Source of the DNA: Phenylobacterium kunshanense
GTDB lineage: Bacteria; Pseudomonadota; Alphaproteobacteria; Caulobacterales; Caulobacteraceae
DNA: 64,000 nucleotides
Assembly (NCBI RefSeq): GCF_003254525.1
Contig: NZ_QFYS01000002.1
Span: 186,001-250,000 of the forward strand
Reading direction: 5' to 3'
The position numbers and the translations under genes are program-made. The first letter of the stretch is position 1. Every line of letters begins with the position of its first letter. The notes beneath the pieces were generated by a model. It made no database searches and was not told the DNA's origin. It saw only the letters and a list, made by a program, of their open reading frames with translations. Of the stretch, positions 50,560-58,830 are shown piece by piece.

Positions 50560-51474
50560 GTGGCGGAAGTCGAGGTCTGGCGCGGCGGCGTGGCCACCTG
50601 GGAATGCGACCAGATGGGTCACCTGAACGTCGGCTTCTATGTGGCGAAGTCGATGCAGGCGCTGGCTGGGCTGGCGGCCGAGCTGGGGATGCCTGGAGCC
50701 TTCGCCGCCACTGCCGAGGCCACCCTGCTGGTGCGGGAGCAGCACATCCGTTTCCTGCGCGAGGCCCGGCCCGGGTCGCCGGTCCACATCACCGGCGGCG
50801 TGCTCGACATGGACGAGACCGAGGCGCGGCTGATGCTGCTGATGCACCATCAGTCCGGGGAGCTGGCGGCGAGCTTCCAGACCGTGGTGGCGCACGCCAC
50901 CGCTCGGGATGGCCGCGCCTTTCCCTGGCCGGACCGCATGCGCGCCCGGGCCGAGGCGCTGGCGACCACGGTTCCCGAACGCGCCGCCCCGCGGTCGATC
51001 GGGCTATCGCCCGTGGAGACGCAGGCCAGCGTGGCGCGGGCGGACGCCCTGGGCCTGCGCCGCACGGGACTGGGCGTGATCGGCCCCGAGGACTGCGACG
51101 CCTTCGGAAGGATGCGCACCGAAGGGTTCATGCATCGGCTGTCGGACGGCATTCCCCATTTCTTCGCCGGCCGGCGACCGGGACAGGCCGAGGGCGCGGG
51201 CCGGGTCGGCGGCGCGGCCCTGGAGTACCGGCTGGTCCATCATGCCTGGCCGCGGGCCGGGGACCGCATCGAACTGCGCTCGGGTTCAGCCGGAGGCGAC
51301 GCCCGCTTCCGGCGGCTCGTGCACTGGCTGCTGGACCCGGACACGGGCCGGCCCTGGGGCAGCGCCGAGGCGATCGCCGTGTCCTTCGACCTGGAGACAC
51401 GCAAGATCATCACCCTGTCCGACGACGAGCTGGCGCGGGTGGAGGCCGACGCCGTCCCGGGGCTGGGTCTCTAG
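50560..51474 (+). CDS. Acyl-CoA thioesterase-like double-hotdog protein
   Basis: A 304-residue protein made of two hotdog modules. The first begins WECDQMGHLNVGFYVAKSMQA with the Asp/His-Asn pattern of 4HBT thioesterases (core CDQMGHLNVGFY); the second begins near residue 175 (CDAFGRMRTEGFMHRLSD). The GTG start at 50560 is supported by GGAGGAACGGAG. It is probably a fatty acyl-CoA thioesterase, but the second module seems to have lost the full catalytic pattern. Its end overlaps the convergent hydrolase by 4 bp. Confidence 0.75.
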   Translation: MAEVEVWRGGVATWECDQMGHLNVGFYVAKSMQALAGLAAELGMPGAFAATAEATLLVREQHIRFLREARPGSPVHITGGVLDMDETEARLMLLMHHQSGELAASFQTVVAHATARDGRAFPWPDRMRARAEALATTVPERAAPRSIGLSPVETQASVARADALGLRRTGLGVIGPEDCDAFGRMRTEGFMHRLSDGIPHFFAGRRPGQAEGAGRVGGAALEYRLVHHAWPRAGDRIELRSGSAGGDARFRRLVHWLLDPDTGRPWGSAEAIAVSFDLETRKIITLSDDELARVEADAVPGLGL

Positions 51475-52343
51475 GCCAGGGCCGCCAGCAACGCCTCGCG
51501 CACCAGCTCGGGGCGCTCCATCGGCAGGAAGTGGCTGGCGCCGGCCACCTGTTCGCGGTGGATGTTCGGGTTGCCGTCGACCACGTGCAGGTGCTCGTCG
51601 ATACGGCAGGTCGATCCGTGTTCGGCCCGCAGAATCCGCGTCGGCATCTGCAGCGCGCCCAGGGCGCCGAACGGGTCGTAGCGATGGGTGCGGAAGTTGG
51701 CCGCCTCCCAGGCGGGCGCGCAGGTCAGGGCGACCTCGCCGTCGGCCGTCGGTGCGAAGCCGGCCTCGACATAGTCGGCAAGCTGCTGCGGTCGCCAGGT
51801 GCGGAAGGCGCCGCGGCCCGTGTAGGCGGCGACGACGGCCGCCTTGTCCGGGAAGGTGGCGCGCCGACGCTCGGCGCCGGCGGCCAAGCCATTGTCGCCG
51901 TCGCGGTCCGCCACCTGTGCGCCGTCGAAGACCACTGGGTCGAACAGGACCAGCGCCTTCACCCGCTCGGGGGCCTCGGCTGCGGCCAGCAGGCTGGTGG
52001 TGCCACCCATGGAGTGGCCGGCGAGCACGACGGGCCGATCGGTCTCCGCGGCGAGCAGGGCCAGCAGGTCGTCGCGGAAGCCGTGCCAGCCGGGATGGGC
52101 GCCCGGGTCTGCCGGCAGGCTCGAGGCGCCATGGCCCCGCATGTCGACCGCCAGGAACCGGTGGTCCTGCGCCAGCGGCGCCAGGATTGTGCGGTAGGTG
52201 CGGGCGTTGAACCCGTTGGCGTGCGAAAAGACCAGCTCGACGGGGCGGTCGGCCGGGCCGAAATCCAGCACCGACATCTCTCCGCCGCGCGAGGGCAGCA
52301 TCACCCGCCGCGCGCGGGGCTCGTAATCGACCTTGGCGTCCAT
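51471..52343 (-). CDS. Alpha/beta hydrolase
   Basis: A 290-residue alpha/beta-hydrolase fold protein. The nucleophile elbow is GHSMGG with S111; an oxyanion-type VFSHANGFNA, AVDMRGHGAS and a C-terminal His in VAGASHFLPMERP complete the picture. There is no signal peptide, so it is cytosolic. Substrate unknown. It is divergent from the TetR gene, and the putative TetR operator lies in the 146-bp gap between them, so TetR may control it too. Confidence 0.85.
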   Translation of the reverse strand: MDAKVDYEPRARRVMLPSRGGEMSVLDFGPADRPVELVFSHANGFNARTYRTILAPLAQDHRFLAVDMRGHGASSLPADPGAHPGWHGFRDDLLALLAAETDRPVVLAGHSMGGTTSLLAAAEAPERVKALVLFDPVVFDGAQVADRDGDNGLAAGAERRRATFPDKAAVVAAYTGRGAFRTWRPQQLADYVEAGFAPTADGEVALTCAPAWEAANFRTHRYDPFGALGALQMPTRILRAEHGSTCRIDEHLHVVDGNPNIHREQVAGASHFLPMERPELVREALLAALA

Positions 52344-52432
52344 GACCCTCTCTAGCCCGATGACCTGAGGACAGAGAAGGGTCAGGCCGTCGCAGCGGGT
52401 AGGATCACATCAAATCCCGCCGCCGATCGTGT

Positions 52433-52449
52433 AACCTACCGGTACGGTT
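52433..52449. promoter_or_regulatory. Putative TetR operator (TACCGGTA core)
   Basis: AACCTACCGGTACGGTT has an 8-bp palindromic core TACCGGTA (52437-52444) with flanking AACC and GGTT arms, offset by one base on the right. It lies 40 bp upstream of the TetR start, in the divergent region with the hydrolase gene, the place expected for an autoregulatory site. Confidence 0.5.
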
Positions 52450-52489
52450 GAACACCGCCTATCCTTCAGGCGACCCTCAAGGGACAAGC

Positions 52490-53092
52490 ATGTCACCACC
52501 TGCAAAGGTCGCGCCCAAGGCCGCTGAGCGCATTCTCGCGACGGCGGCCGAGCTGTTCTATCGTGAGGGAACGCGGGCTGTCGGCGTCGACGAGATCGTC
52601 TCCCGCGCCGGGACGACAAAGCCCAGCCTCTATCGGGCTTTCGGATCCAAGGACCAGCTCATAGCCGCCTATCTGACCGTGGAGGCGGAAGGCTTCCGGG
52701 CCCGCTTCGATGCCGCGGTCGACGCGCATCCGGGCGATCCGCGAGCCCAGATCCTCGCGGTCTTCGACGCGCTTGGCGCACAGGTGGCCGAACCCGGGCG
52801 CCGTGGTTGCGCCCTCACCAACGCCGCCGTCGAGTATCCGGCGGCCGAACATCCCGGCCGACTCGTCACTGTCGAACACAAGCTGCAACTGCGCGAGCGG
52901 CTGCGCGCTATGACCAAGGCGATGGATGCCCGCAAACCCAAGAAGCTGGCCGACGCGCTGCTGCTCCTGATCGAAGGCGTCTATGTCTCCAGCCAGATAT
53001 TCGGCCCCGACGGCCCGGCCGGCGCAGCCCGGATGGCCGCCGAAGCGTTGATCGAGGCCCACACCCGGGAGGCGCCGAAGGAGACCGCATGA
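52490..53092 (+). CDS. TetR-family transcriptional regulator
   Basis: A 200-residue regulator. The N-terminal helix-turn-helix is ERILATAAELFYREGTRAVGVDEIVSRAGTTKPSLYRAFGSKDQL, core VDEIVSRAGTTKPSLYRAFG. The ligand domain contains RGCALTNAAVEYP, a pattern shared with YxaF/LmrA-type TetRs. ATG 52490 follows AAGGGA. The gene overlaps the DUF488 gene by 4 bp and a palindrome lies 40 bp upstream. The ligand is unknown. Confidence 0.85.
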   Translation: MSPPAKVAPKAAERILATAAELFYREGTRAVGVDEIVSRAGTTKPSLYRAFGSKDQLIAAYLTVEAEGFRARFDAAVDAHPGDPRAQILAVFDALGAQVAEPGRRGCALTNAAVEYPAAEHPGRLVTVEHKLQLRERLRAMTKAMDARKPKKLADALLLLIEGVYVSSQIFGPDGPAGAARMAAEALIEAHTREAPKETA

Positions 53093-53538
53093 TCCCGCTC
53101 GCCACCATTGGCTACGAGAGCGCCCCGCAAGCGCGGGTGATCGAGACCCTGAAGGCCGCCGGCGTGGAGGTGCTCATCGACGTCCGCGCGGTGGCGGCCT
53201 CCAGGAGGGCCGGCTTCTCCAAGGGCCTGCTGTCCGCGAGCCTGGAGGACGCCGGGATCGAGTACGTCCACCTGCGCGCGCTGGGAACGCCGAAGGAGGG
53301 CCGGATGGCTGCCCGCAAGGGCCGGACCGCCGAGATGCGGGCGATCTTCGAGGCGCACCTGGCCGAGCCCGAGGCGCAGCTCCAGCTCGCCCGGGCCATC
53401 GAGATCGCCAAGGCGAGGAAGGCGGCCCTGCTCTGCTACGAAGCCGACCACCGCGGCTGTCACCGTTCCATCGTGGTGGAGCGGATGCAGGAGGCCGAGG
53501 ACTTCTCGGTCGAGAACCTGCAGCCCTCTACGCTGTGA
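53089..53538 (+). CDS. DUF488 family protein
   Basis: A 149-residue protein. It begins LATIGYESAPQARVIETLKAAGVEVLIDVR and contains the family signature CYEADHRGCHRSIV, with two cysteines and two histidines, characteristic of DUF488. The function is unknown; a metal- or nucleic-acid-related role has been suggested for the family. The ATGA overlap with the TetR gene makes it a likely co-expressed partner. Confidence 0.85.
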   Translation: MIPLATIGYESAPQARVIETLKAAGVEVLIDVRAVAASRRAGFSKGLLSASLEDAGIEYVHLRALGTPKEGRMAARKGRTAEMRAIFEAHLAEPEAQLQLARAIEIAKARKAALLCYEADHRGCHRSIVVERMQEAEDFSVENLQPSTL

Positions 53539-53599
53539 AGGATCCCTCTAGCTTTCCCCGGCGTCGCGGCGCGATGATCCGCGCAAAGGGAGGAACCCC

Positions 53600-54475
53600 A
53601 TGAACGCGCCCGCCGCCATCGACGTCACCACCACCGACTGGACCTGCTTCGACGTCAGCATCCAGGACCATGTCGCGCACATCCGGCTCAAGCGGCCCGA
53701 GGCCATGAACAGCATGGTCCGCGAGTTCTGGAACGAGCTGCCGCGGATCGTGCGCGACATCGACGACAACGCCCGCGCCCGCTGCATCGTGATCTCGTCG
53801 ACGGGGAAGCACTTCTGCGCCGGCATGGATCTCGCGGTCTTCCAAGGAGGCGGCTCGACGTCGGCGCCCGCGTCCCAGGACCGGCACATCAACGCCGAGG
53901 CCATGCGCCACCACGTGAAGAACCTGCAGGACAGCTTCTCCTGCCTCGACGAGGCGCGCATTCCCGTGATCGCGGCGATCCAGGGCGGCTGCGTCGGCGG
54001 GGCGGTGGACATGACCAGCGCCTGCGACATCCGTTACTGCACCGCCGACGCCTTCTTCGTGATCCAGGAAATCAACATCGGGATGACCGCCGACGTCGGG
54101 ACCTTCCCGCGCCTCTGCAAGCTGATCCCCGAGGGCTGGGTGCGCGAGCTGGCCTACACCGGCCGCCGCCTCACCGCCCAGCGGGCCAAGGAGATCGGCC
54201 TGGTCAACGAGGTGTTCGACACCCACGAGCAGGTGATCGACCACGCCCTGGTCACTGCGCGCGAGATCGCCAGCAAGGCGCCGCTGGCGGTCACCGGCTC
54301 CAAGGTGATGATCAACTACGCCCGCGACCACACGATCAAGGACGGGCTGGACTACATCGCGGTCTGGCAGACGGCGATGTTCTCCGGGCCGCACATGGCC
54401 GAGGCCTTCAAGGCCAAGGCCGAAAAGCGCGATCCGCAGTTCGAGAACCTGGCCCCGCTGCGCAAGGAGATGTGA
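53600..54475 (+). CDS. Crotonase-family enzyme, probably delta(3,5)-delta(2,4)-dienoyl-CoA isomerase
   Basis: A 291-residue enoyl-CoA hydratase/isomerase superfamily member. The oxyanion-hole segments are STGKHFCAGMDL and GGCVGGAVDMTSACD. The acids D137, E157 and D165 have the same spacing (20 and 8 residues) as the three catalytic acids of rat dienoyl-CoA isomerase, and NIGMTADVGTFPRL matches that subfamily. It would help degrade unsaturated fatty acids. It has a good ribosome site (AAGGGAGG). The stop directly abuts the stop of the convergent pentapeptide-repeat gene. Confidence 0.8.
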   Translation: MNAPAAIDVTTTDWTCFDVSIQDHVAHIRLKRPEAMNSMVREFWNELPRIVRDIDDNARARCIVISSTGKHFCAGMDLAVFQGGGSTSAPASQDRHINAEAMRHHVKNLQDSFSCLDEARIPVIAAIQGGCVGGAVDMTSACDIRYCTADAFFVIQEINIGMTADVGTFPRLCKLIPEGWVRELAYTGRRLTAQRAKEIGLVNEVFDTHEQVIDHALVTAREIASKAPLAVTGSKVMINYARDHTIKDGLDYIAVWQTAMFSGPHMAEAFKAKAEKRDPQFENLAPLRKEM

Positions 54476-55690
54476 TCAGATCTCCAGCTCGGCGCCCGTC
54501 AGGTCGCAGCCGGCCACGCGGGCGCCGTCCATCTCGGCTTCAAGGAAACGGGCCCGCGGGGCATGGGCGCCGCGCAGGTCGGCGCCGCGGAGGGACGCAC
54601 GGCTGAAGTCGGTGCGGACGAAGCGGTTGTCGCCGATGGCCAGCGGACCCATCTTGGCGCCGCGCATGTCGGCCCGCGCCAGCTGGGCGCCGGTGAAGCG
54701 TGCGCCGCGCAGGTCGGCGTCGCGCAGGTTGGCCCCGCGGAAGTCGCAGTTGGTGAGGTCCGCGCCCTGGAGCTGGGCGCCTTCCAGGTCCATGCCGAAG
54801 AAGATCGAGTTCGGCGCCGACAGGCCGGACAGCCGCCGCTTCTTCAGCGACCGCATGGGCCGGAAGTCGACCTGGTGCAGCTTCATCACCTCGCCGTGGC
54901 GTCCGTTGGAGTCGCAGAACGCCTCGTGGTCCGAGACGACGTCTGTCAGCGACTTGTCGTCGATGTAGAAGATCGGCGGGGGCGCGCGCAGCACGTCGGT
55001 GAGGTCGGCGTCGTCCAGCCGCGCCTGGCTGAGGTTCACCCCCGTCAGCACCGCGCGCTTCATCGAGGCGCCGCTGAGGTCGGCGCCGCCGAGATCCGCG
55101 CCCGAGAGATCGGCGCCATCCAGGACGGCCCGCATGAGCTTGGCGCCGGTCAGGATCGCGCCGGACAGGTTGGCGTCCGTGAAATCGGAGGTCATCGCCA
55201 CGGCGCCGGTCATCTGGGCGCCCTGGAGGTTGGCGCCAGCGAGCACCGCGTAGTTCAGCTCGCCCGGCCGATGCTCGTGACGAAGGATGCGGAAGCCGTC
55301 CAACTTGTCCTGCAGGGCGATGCGGCCTTCCCGCAGGTCACAGCCGGCGAGCTCGGCGCCGGCCAGGTTCGCCCCGCGCATGCAGGCGCCGCGAAGGTCC
55401 GCCCGCTTGAGGTTGACGTGCCGCATGTCGGCTTCGCGCAGGTCGGCGCCAAAGAGGATCGCGCGCGAAAGGTTGGATCGCGCCAGGGTCGAGCCCGCCA
55501 GCTTGGCGCCCGTCAGGTCGGCGTCGCGCAGGTCGACGCCCTCGAGCGAGCAGTTGGCCAGGTCGGCGTAGTGCAGCGCCAGCCGGCGGCCGCCCGCGCG
55601 TCCCGCCAGATAGCGCTGGTGCGCGTCCAGCGCCTCGCGCAGCGTGTGGGCGTCGAGCGCCGTATGGTGTTGCTGGGCTTGGGACGACAT
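54476..55690 (-). CDS. Pentapeptide-repeat protein
   Basis: A 404-residue protein with two blocks of A(D/N)LxG-type pentapeptide repeats, which build a right-handed quadrilateral beta helix. Block one covers about residues 45-215 (for example LRDADLTGAKLAGSTLARSN) and block two about 285-400 (ANLRDADLRGARFTGAQLA). They are separated by a non-repetitive segment of about 70 residues (MKLHQVDFRPMRSLKKRRLS). Some family members mimic DNA and protect gyrase, but most have no known function. ATG 55690 is preferred; 55711 is possible. The gene is downstream of corA on the same strand. Confidence 0.85.
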   Translation of the reverse strand: MSSQAQQHHTALDAHTLREALDAHQRYLAGRAGGRRLALHYADLANCSLEGVDLRDADLTGAKLAGSTLARSNLSRAILFGADLREADMRHVNLKRADLRGACMRGANLAGAELAGCDLREGRIALQDKLDGFRILRHEHRPGELNYAVLAGANLQGAQMTGAVAMTSDFTDANLSGAILTGAKLMRAVLDGADLSGADLGGADLSGASMKRAVLTGVNLSQARLDDADLTDVLRAPPPIFYIDDKSLTDVVSDHEAFCDSNGRHGEVMKLHQVDFRPMRSLKKRRLSGLSAPNSIFFGMDLEGAQLQGADLTNCDFRGANLRDADLRGARFTGAQLARADMRGAKMGPLAIGDNRFVRTDFSRASLRGADLRGAHAPRARFLEAEMDGARVAGCDLTGAELEI

Positions 55691-55720
55691 GCGGGCCTTC
55701 GCGTTCACCATGCCCACGCA

Positions 55721-55754
55721 CGCTTAAGGATGGGTTGCCCGACAGCCTTAAGCG
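55721..55754. repeat. Inverted repeat of CTTAAG boxes between corA and the pentapeptide gene
   Basis: CGCTTAAGG (55721-55729) and CCTTAAGCG (55746-55754) are exact reverse complements with a 16-bp spacer, so two CTTAAG palindromes are 25 bp apart, about 2.5 turns. There is no T-tract on either strand, so an operator is likelier than a terminator. Confidence 0.5.
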
Positions 55755-55794
55755 AACCTTTCCAACAACCTGTGGTCGCCGAAAGCCCGAGCGT

Positions 55795-56748
55795 TCAGAG
55801 CCACCCGCGGCGCTTGAACCAGACCACGGGCACCACGCCGGCCACCAGCATCAGGATCAGGGCGAAAGGATAGCCCGAGGCCCAGTGGAGCTCGGGCATC
55901 ACATCGAAGTTCATGCCGTAGATCGACGCCACCAGGGTCGGCGGCATGAACGCGACCGCGACCACCGAGAAGAACTTGATGATCCCGTTCTGCTCGATGT
56001 TGATCAGGCCGAGCGCCGCGTCCAACAGGAAGGTGATGTGCGACGACTGCTGCCCTGCGTGCTCGGTCAAGGATTGGGCGTCTCTTTGCAGGGCTTCCAG
56101 GTGCGCGCGGCAATTGGGATCGCCACCGATCTCGTGTGCGAGGATCGCGAAGCCGAGGGTTCTGGCCAGGCTCACGAGGCTGTTGCGCGTCAGCGAGGTC
56201 ACCGACTGCGCCTGGGCCAGGCCGGTCAGCAGAGGGCGAAAGTTCCCGGCCCGCGGGCGGTTGAATACGAGGGTGGAAACCTCCTCCACCTTGTGGCCCA
56301 TGTCATCGAGGATCTGGGCCAGACGCTCGACGATGGCGTCGAACAGGCCAAGCAAGGCCTCGGTCCCGCTGTCGATCGCGCCTTGGGGCGCGCGGTCGGC
56401 GAAAACCGTGAAGGCCCTCAGCTCCTCATACCGCAGCGTGACGAGCAGGCCCTTGGCGAGGACGAAGGTGACAGGCGTGGCGAAAGGCGTGTCCTGATGG
56501 CTGCGGGCCAGCAGGGTGGCGGTCATGAAGGTCGCGCCGTTCTCCTGATAGAGGCGGCTGGACGGCTCCAGCGCCTCCATCTCCTCGACCGTGGGCAGTT
56601 GCACGCCGAGAGCCGCCTCGACGGCCAGTTCCTCCTCGCGCGTGGGTTTGAGGAGGTCCAACCAGACAATATCGGAATCCGGAGACCAGCCGGCTTCTGC
56701 CAGTTCGAGCCGGGCGGCGCCCTGTCCGCGCCGAAGGACGTTGAGCAT
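55795..56748 (-). CDS. CorA-family magnesium/cobalt transporter
   Basis: A 317-residue CorA protein. The long N-terminal cytoplasmic domain is followed by two C-terminal membrane helices; the signature YGMNF is present (SIYGMNFDVMPELHWASGYPFAL). The helix LEALQRDAQSLTEHAGQQSSHITFLLDAALGLINIEQN (core LGLINIEQN) is the conserved stalk. It transports divalent cations as a pentamer. Located upstream of the pentapeptide gene with 77-104 bp between. Confidence 0.93.
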   Translation of the reverse strand: MLNVLRRGQGAARLELAEAGWSPDSDIVWLDLLKPTREEELAVEAALGVQLPTVEEMEALEPSSRLYQENGATFMTATLLARSHQDTPFATPVTFVLAKGLLVTLRYEELRAFTVFADRAPQGAIDSGTEALLGLFDAIVERLAQILDDMGHKVEEVSTLVFNRPRAGNFRPLLTGLAQAQSVTSLTRNSLVSLARTLGFAILAHEIGGDPNCRAHLEALQRDAQSLTEHAGQQSSHITFLLDAALGLINIEQNGIIKFFSVVAVAFMPPTLVASIYGMNFDVMPELHWASGYPFALILMLVAGVVPVVWFKRRGWL

Positions 56749-56806
56749 GCGTTCGCCTCCGCACGCCCTTGTGGGCGCGCGTCGAGGGAAGCGTCAACCT
56801 TGTGAC

Positions 56807-57487
56807 TTAGCGGTCGCTGCCGCCGGCGTCGCCACGGGTGGCCGCGGCGATCAGGGCCGCGATCCGGTCGGTGGAGTCCGCGGCCTGGGTCAGGACGCTC
56901 ATCGGACCCTGCGAGGGCCGGACAGCGCTGGCCATCTGAGACGCCGCCGACTGCGCCACGGCGATGGCGCCGTTCTGCAGGCGGGACATGCCGGAGGCGG
57001 CCAGGACCCGGGCGGTATTGTCCGGATAGATGAAGCCGTGGGTCGCGTAGGTGGAGCCGCCGAGGTCGCGGTTGGGATCGTACCAGACCTTCACCTGGCT
57101 CCAGTCGCCCGAGGGGGAGACGTCGATCACGGTGACGTCCTTCTCCACCTTCCCGCGCGAGCCCTCGATCGGGCTCCAGTTGGCGTGGGTGATCTGGACG
57201 ACGCGGTCCGTCAGCACCTGGCTGACGACGGCCACGTGGCCGAGGCGCATGCGCGCGGTCGGCTTGAAGCAGAGCACGGCGCCGGCGCGGGGCGTGAAGC
57301 CCGTCTCGTACTTGCCGGCGGCCTGTTTCCACCAGGTCCAGGCGTCGCCGAAGATCTGGATGCCGGAAATCAGGCGGGCGAACGGCACGCACTGCCAATA
57401 GGTGTCGGCGCTCGCGGCGACCGGCGTGAAGGCGATCGCGGCCGCGGCGGCCAAGGAACCCACAAGGGCCCGGGTCCGTTTCAGCAT
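56807..57487 (-). CDS. Secreted CHAP-domain amidase
   Basis: A 226-residue exported protein. The signal peptide ends near ASA (about residue 27). The CHAP domain has the candidate triad C33 (YWQCVPFAR), H84 (LGHVAVV) and N103 (HANWSP). CHAP enzymes cleave peptidoglycan peptides or glutathionylspermidine; a cell-wall role fits a secreted protein. The C-terminal 60 residues are Ala/Ser-rich and unstructured-looking. ATG 57487 is chosen over upstream open frame because the signal peptide starts there. Confidence 0.85.
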   Translation of the reverse strand: MLKRTRALVGSLAAAAAIAFTPVAASADTYWQCVPFARLISGIQIFGDAWTWWKQAAGKYETGFTPRAGAVLCFKPTARMRLGHVAVVSQVLTDRVVQITHANWSPIEGSRGKVEKDVTVIDVSPSGDWSQVKVWYDPNRDLGGSTYATHGFIYPDNTARVLAASGMSRLQNGAIAVAQSAASQMASAVRPSQGPMSVLTQAADSTDRIAALIAAATRGDAGGSDR

Positions 57488-57990
57488 GCTATCGGTGACT
57501 CCCCGACGTCTCAGGCGAAGGGGTAACCGTATCCGCCTTGAGTGAAAAGAGGGTTTACGCCGCGCGGCGGGATGTCGCGCACCGATTATCCACAGGCCAT
57601 CCAAGGCATGCGCCGAAACTTCAGGCCCGAAGGCCAAGTTTATCAAAACGACCGGCCAGCCAATATTATCACCGCAAGAAAACTATTGGCGAACGCGCGT
57701 TTCGATCGGCGTATTTGAGCTGTAGGAGACTGGAAAAACGGCGCTGTGTTAACCGACTGTAATTAGGGAATTGCTTGCCCTCACGTTCCGGTAACAGCTT
57801 GAAACAAGAGCTCGGCGTTCGATCTGGGGTTTCGGCAGGACTCGCCCAAGAGGAGAATTCTGGCGATCACAGCCGCGTGAACGGTGGTGCGGCGCCTATA
57901 AAAGCGGCGCCGTAGAGGCATTGTCGCTGGGGGGTGGCGAAGGCGATTGGACCACCTAGATATCCAGCGGGGAATTTCTGGGAGAATTTC
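57488..57990. promoter_or_regulatory. 503-bp intergenic region, CHAP gene / terC
   Basis: No gene is supported here. It is richer in A+T than its surroundings around 57640-57780. Visible features are a perfect DnaA box TTATCCACA (57586-57594), a GCCAATA/TATTGGC inverted repeat (57659-57690), a TTAACC-type CtrA half-site near 57749, and a CGGCGCC/GGCGCCG hairpin (57890-57912) about 80 bp before terC. I do not recognise the manganese (yybP-ykoY) riboswitch that often precedes terC-type genes. Confidence 0.4.
57586..57594 (+). promoter_or_regulatory. Perfect DnaA box
   Basis: TTATCCACA, the strict DnaA consensus, about 100 bp upstream of the CHAP gene and about 26 kb from the probable origin. 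DnaA also acts as a transcription factor in Caulobacter; regulation of the CHAP gene is a possibility only. Confidence 0.5.
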
Positions 57991-58782
57991 ATGGATATCG
58001 CCGCGCTCGTGAGCGACCCGGCCGCATGGGCCGCGCTCATCACGCTCATCGTGATGGAGGTCGTGCTCGGCATCGACAATCTCATCTTCATTTCCATCCT
58101 GTCGAACAAGCTGCCCGAACATCAGCGGGCGCGGACCCGGCGGATCGGGATCGCCCTGGCGCTGGTGATGCGCCTCGCCCTCCTGTCGACGCTCGCCTTC
58201 ATCGTCGGCCTCACGCAGCCCGTCTTCTCGCTGCCCTGGCAGGGCCCGCCCGGCGCGTATGGCGAACCGGCCTTCGACCTCGCCTTCTCCTGGCGCGACC
58301 TGATCCTGATCGCCGGCGGCCTGTTCCTCGTCTGGAAGGCCACCACCGAGATCCACGAGAAGGTCCAGCCCAGCGACGGCCACGGCATCATGGACACCGG
58401 GGGGAAGGTGATCAGCAACATGGGCGCGGCGATCTTCCAGATCATCCTGCTGGATCTGGTGTTCTCGATCGACTCGATCCTCACCGCCGTGGGCATGACC
58501 GAGCACCTGCCGATCATGATCACCGCCGTCGTCGTCACCGTGCTCATCATGCTGCTGGCGGCGGACCCGCTCGCCAACTTCATCAACAACAACCCGACCG
58601 TGGTCATGCTGGCCCTCGGGTTCCTGCTGATGATCGGCGCGGTGCTGATCGCCGACGGCTTCGGCGTGCACGTGCCGAAGGGCTACATCTACGCCGCCAT
58701 GGCCTTCTCCGCCGGCGTCGAGGCGCTCAACATGATGGCGCGCCGCAAACGGCCGACGGTGGAGGACAAGATCCTCCACTGA
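57991..58782 (+). CDS. TerC-family membrane protein
   Basis: A 263-residue inner-membrane protein with seven or so helices. Conserved acidic segments in membrane helices are [19 protein letters not shown] (core [11 protein letters not shown]) and [17 protein letters not shown]. TerC proteins export metal ions, notably Mn2+, often to metallate exported proteins. The ATG at 57991 follows GGGAG. A strong hairpin terminator follows the gene. Confidence 0.9.
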   Translation: MDIAALVSDPAAWAALITLIVMEVVLGIDNLIFISILSNKLPEHQRARTRRIGIALALVMRLALLSTLAFIVGLTQPVFSLPWQGPPGAYGEPAFDLAFSWRDLILIAGGLFLVWKATTEIHEKVQPSDGHGIMDTGGKVISNMGAAIFQIILLDLVFSIDSILTAVGMTEHLPIMITAVVVTVLIMLLAADPLANFINNNPTVVMLALGFLLMIGAVLIADGFGVHVPKGYIYAAMAFSAGVEALNMMARRKRPTVEDKILH

Positions 58783-58792
58783 TCCGAAGGTT

Positions 58793-58830
58793 CGTGCTCG
58801 CCGCTGGTCAGCCGCCGGCGAGCACGTCTT
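58793..58830 (+). terminator. Terminator of terC overlapping the end of the convergent gene
   Basis: CGTGCTCGCCG (58793-58803) and CGGCGAGCACG (58816-58826) form an 11-bp perfect stem followed by TCTTT. It includes the stop codon of the convergent dehydrogenase gene. Confidence 0.7.

Noticed and set aside
52490-53538. TetR-DUF488 pair as a toxin-antitoxin module
   Set aside because: Sizes and families do not match known toxin-antitoxin types; DUF488 is a widespread chromosomal family.
57840-57990. Possible manganese (yybP-ykoY) riboswitch before terC
   Set aside because: The conserved core of that class is not visible; only an unrelated GC hairpin is present.
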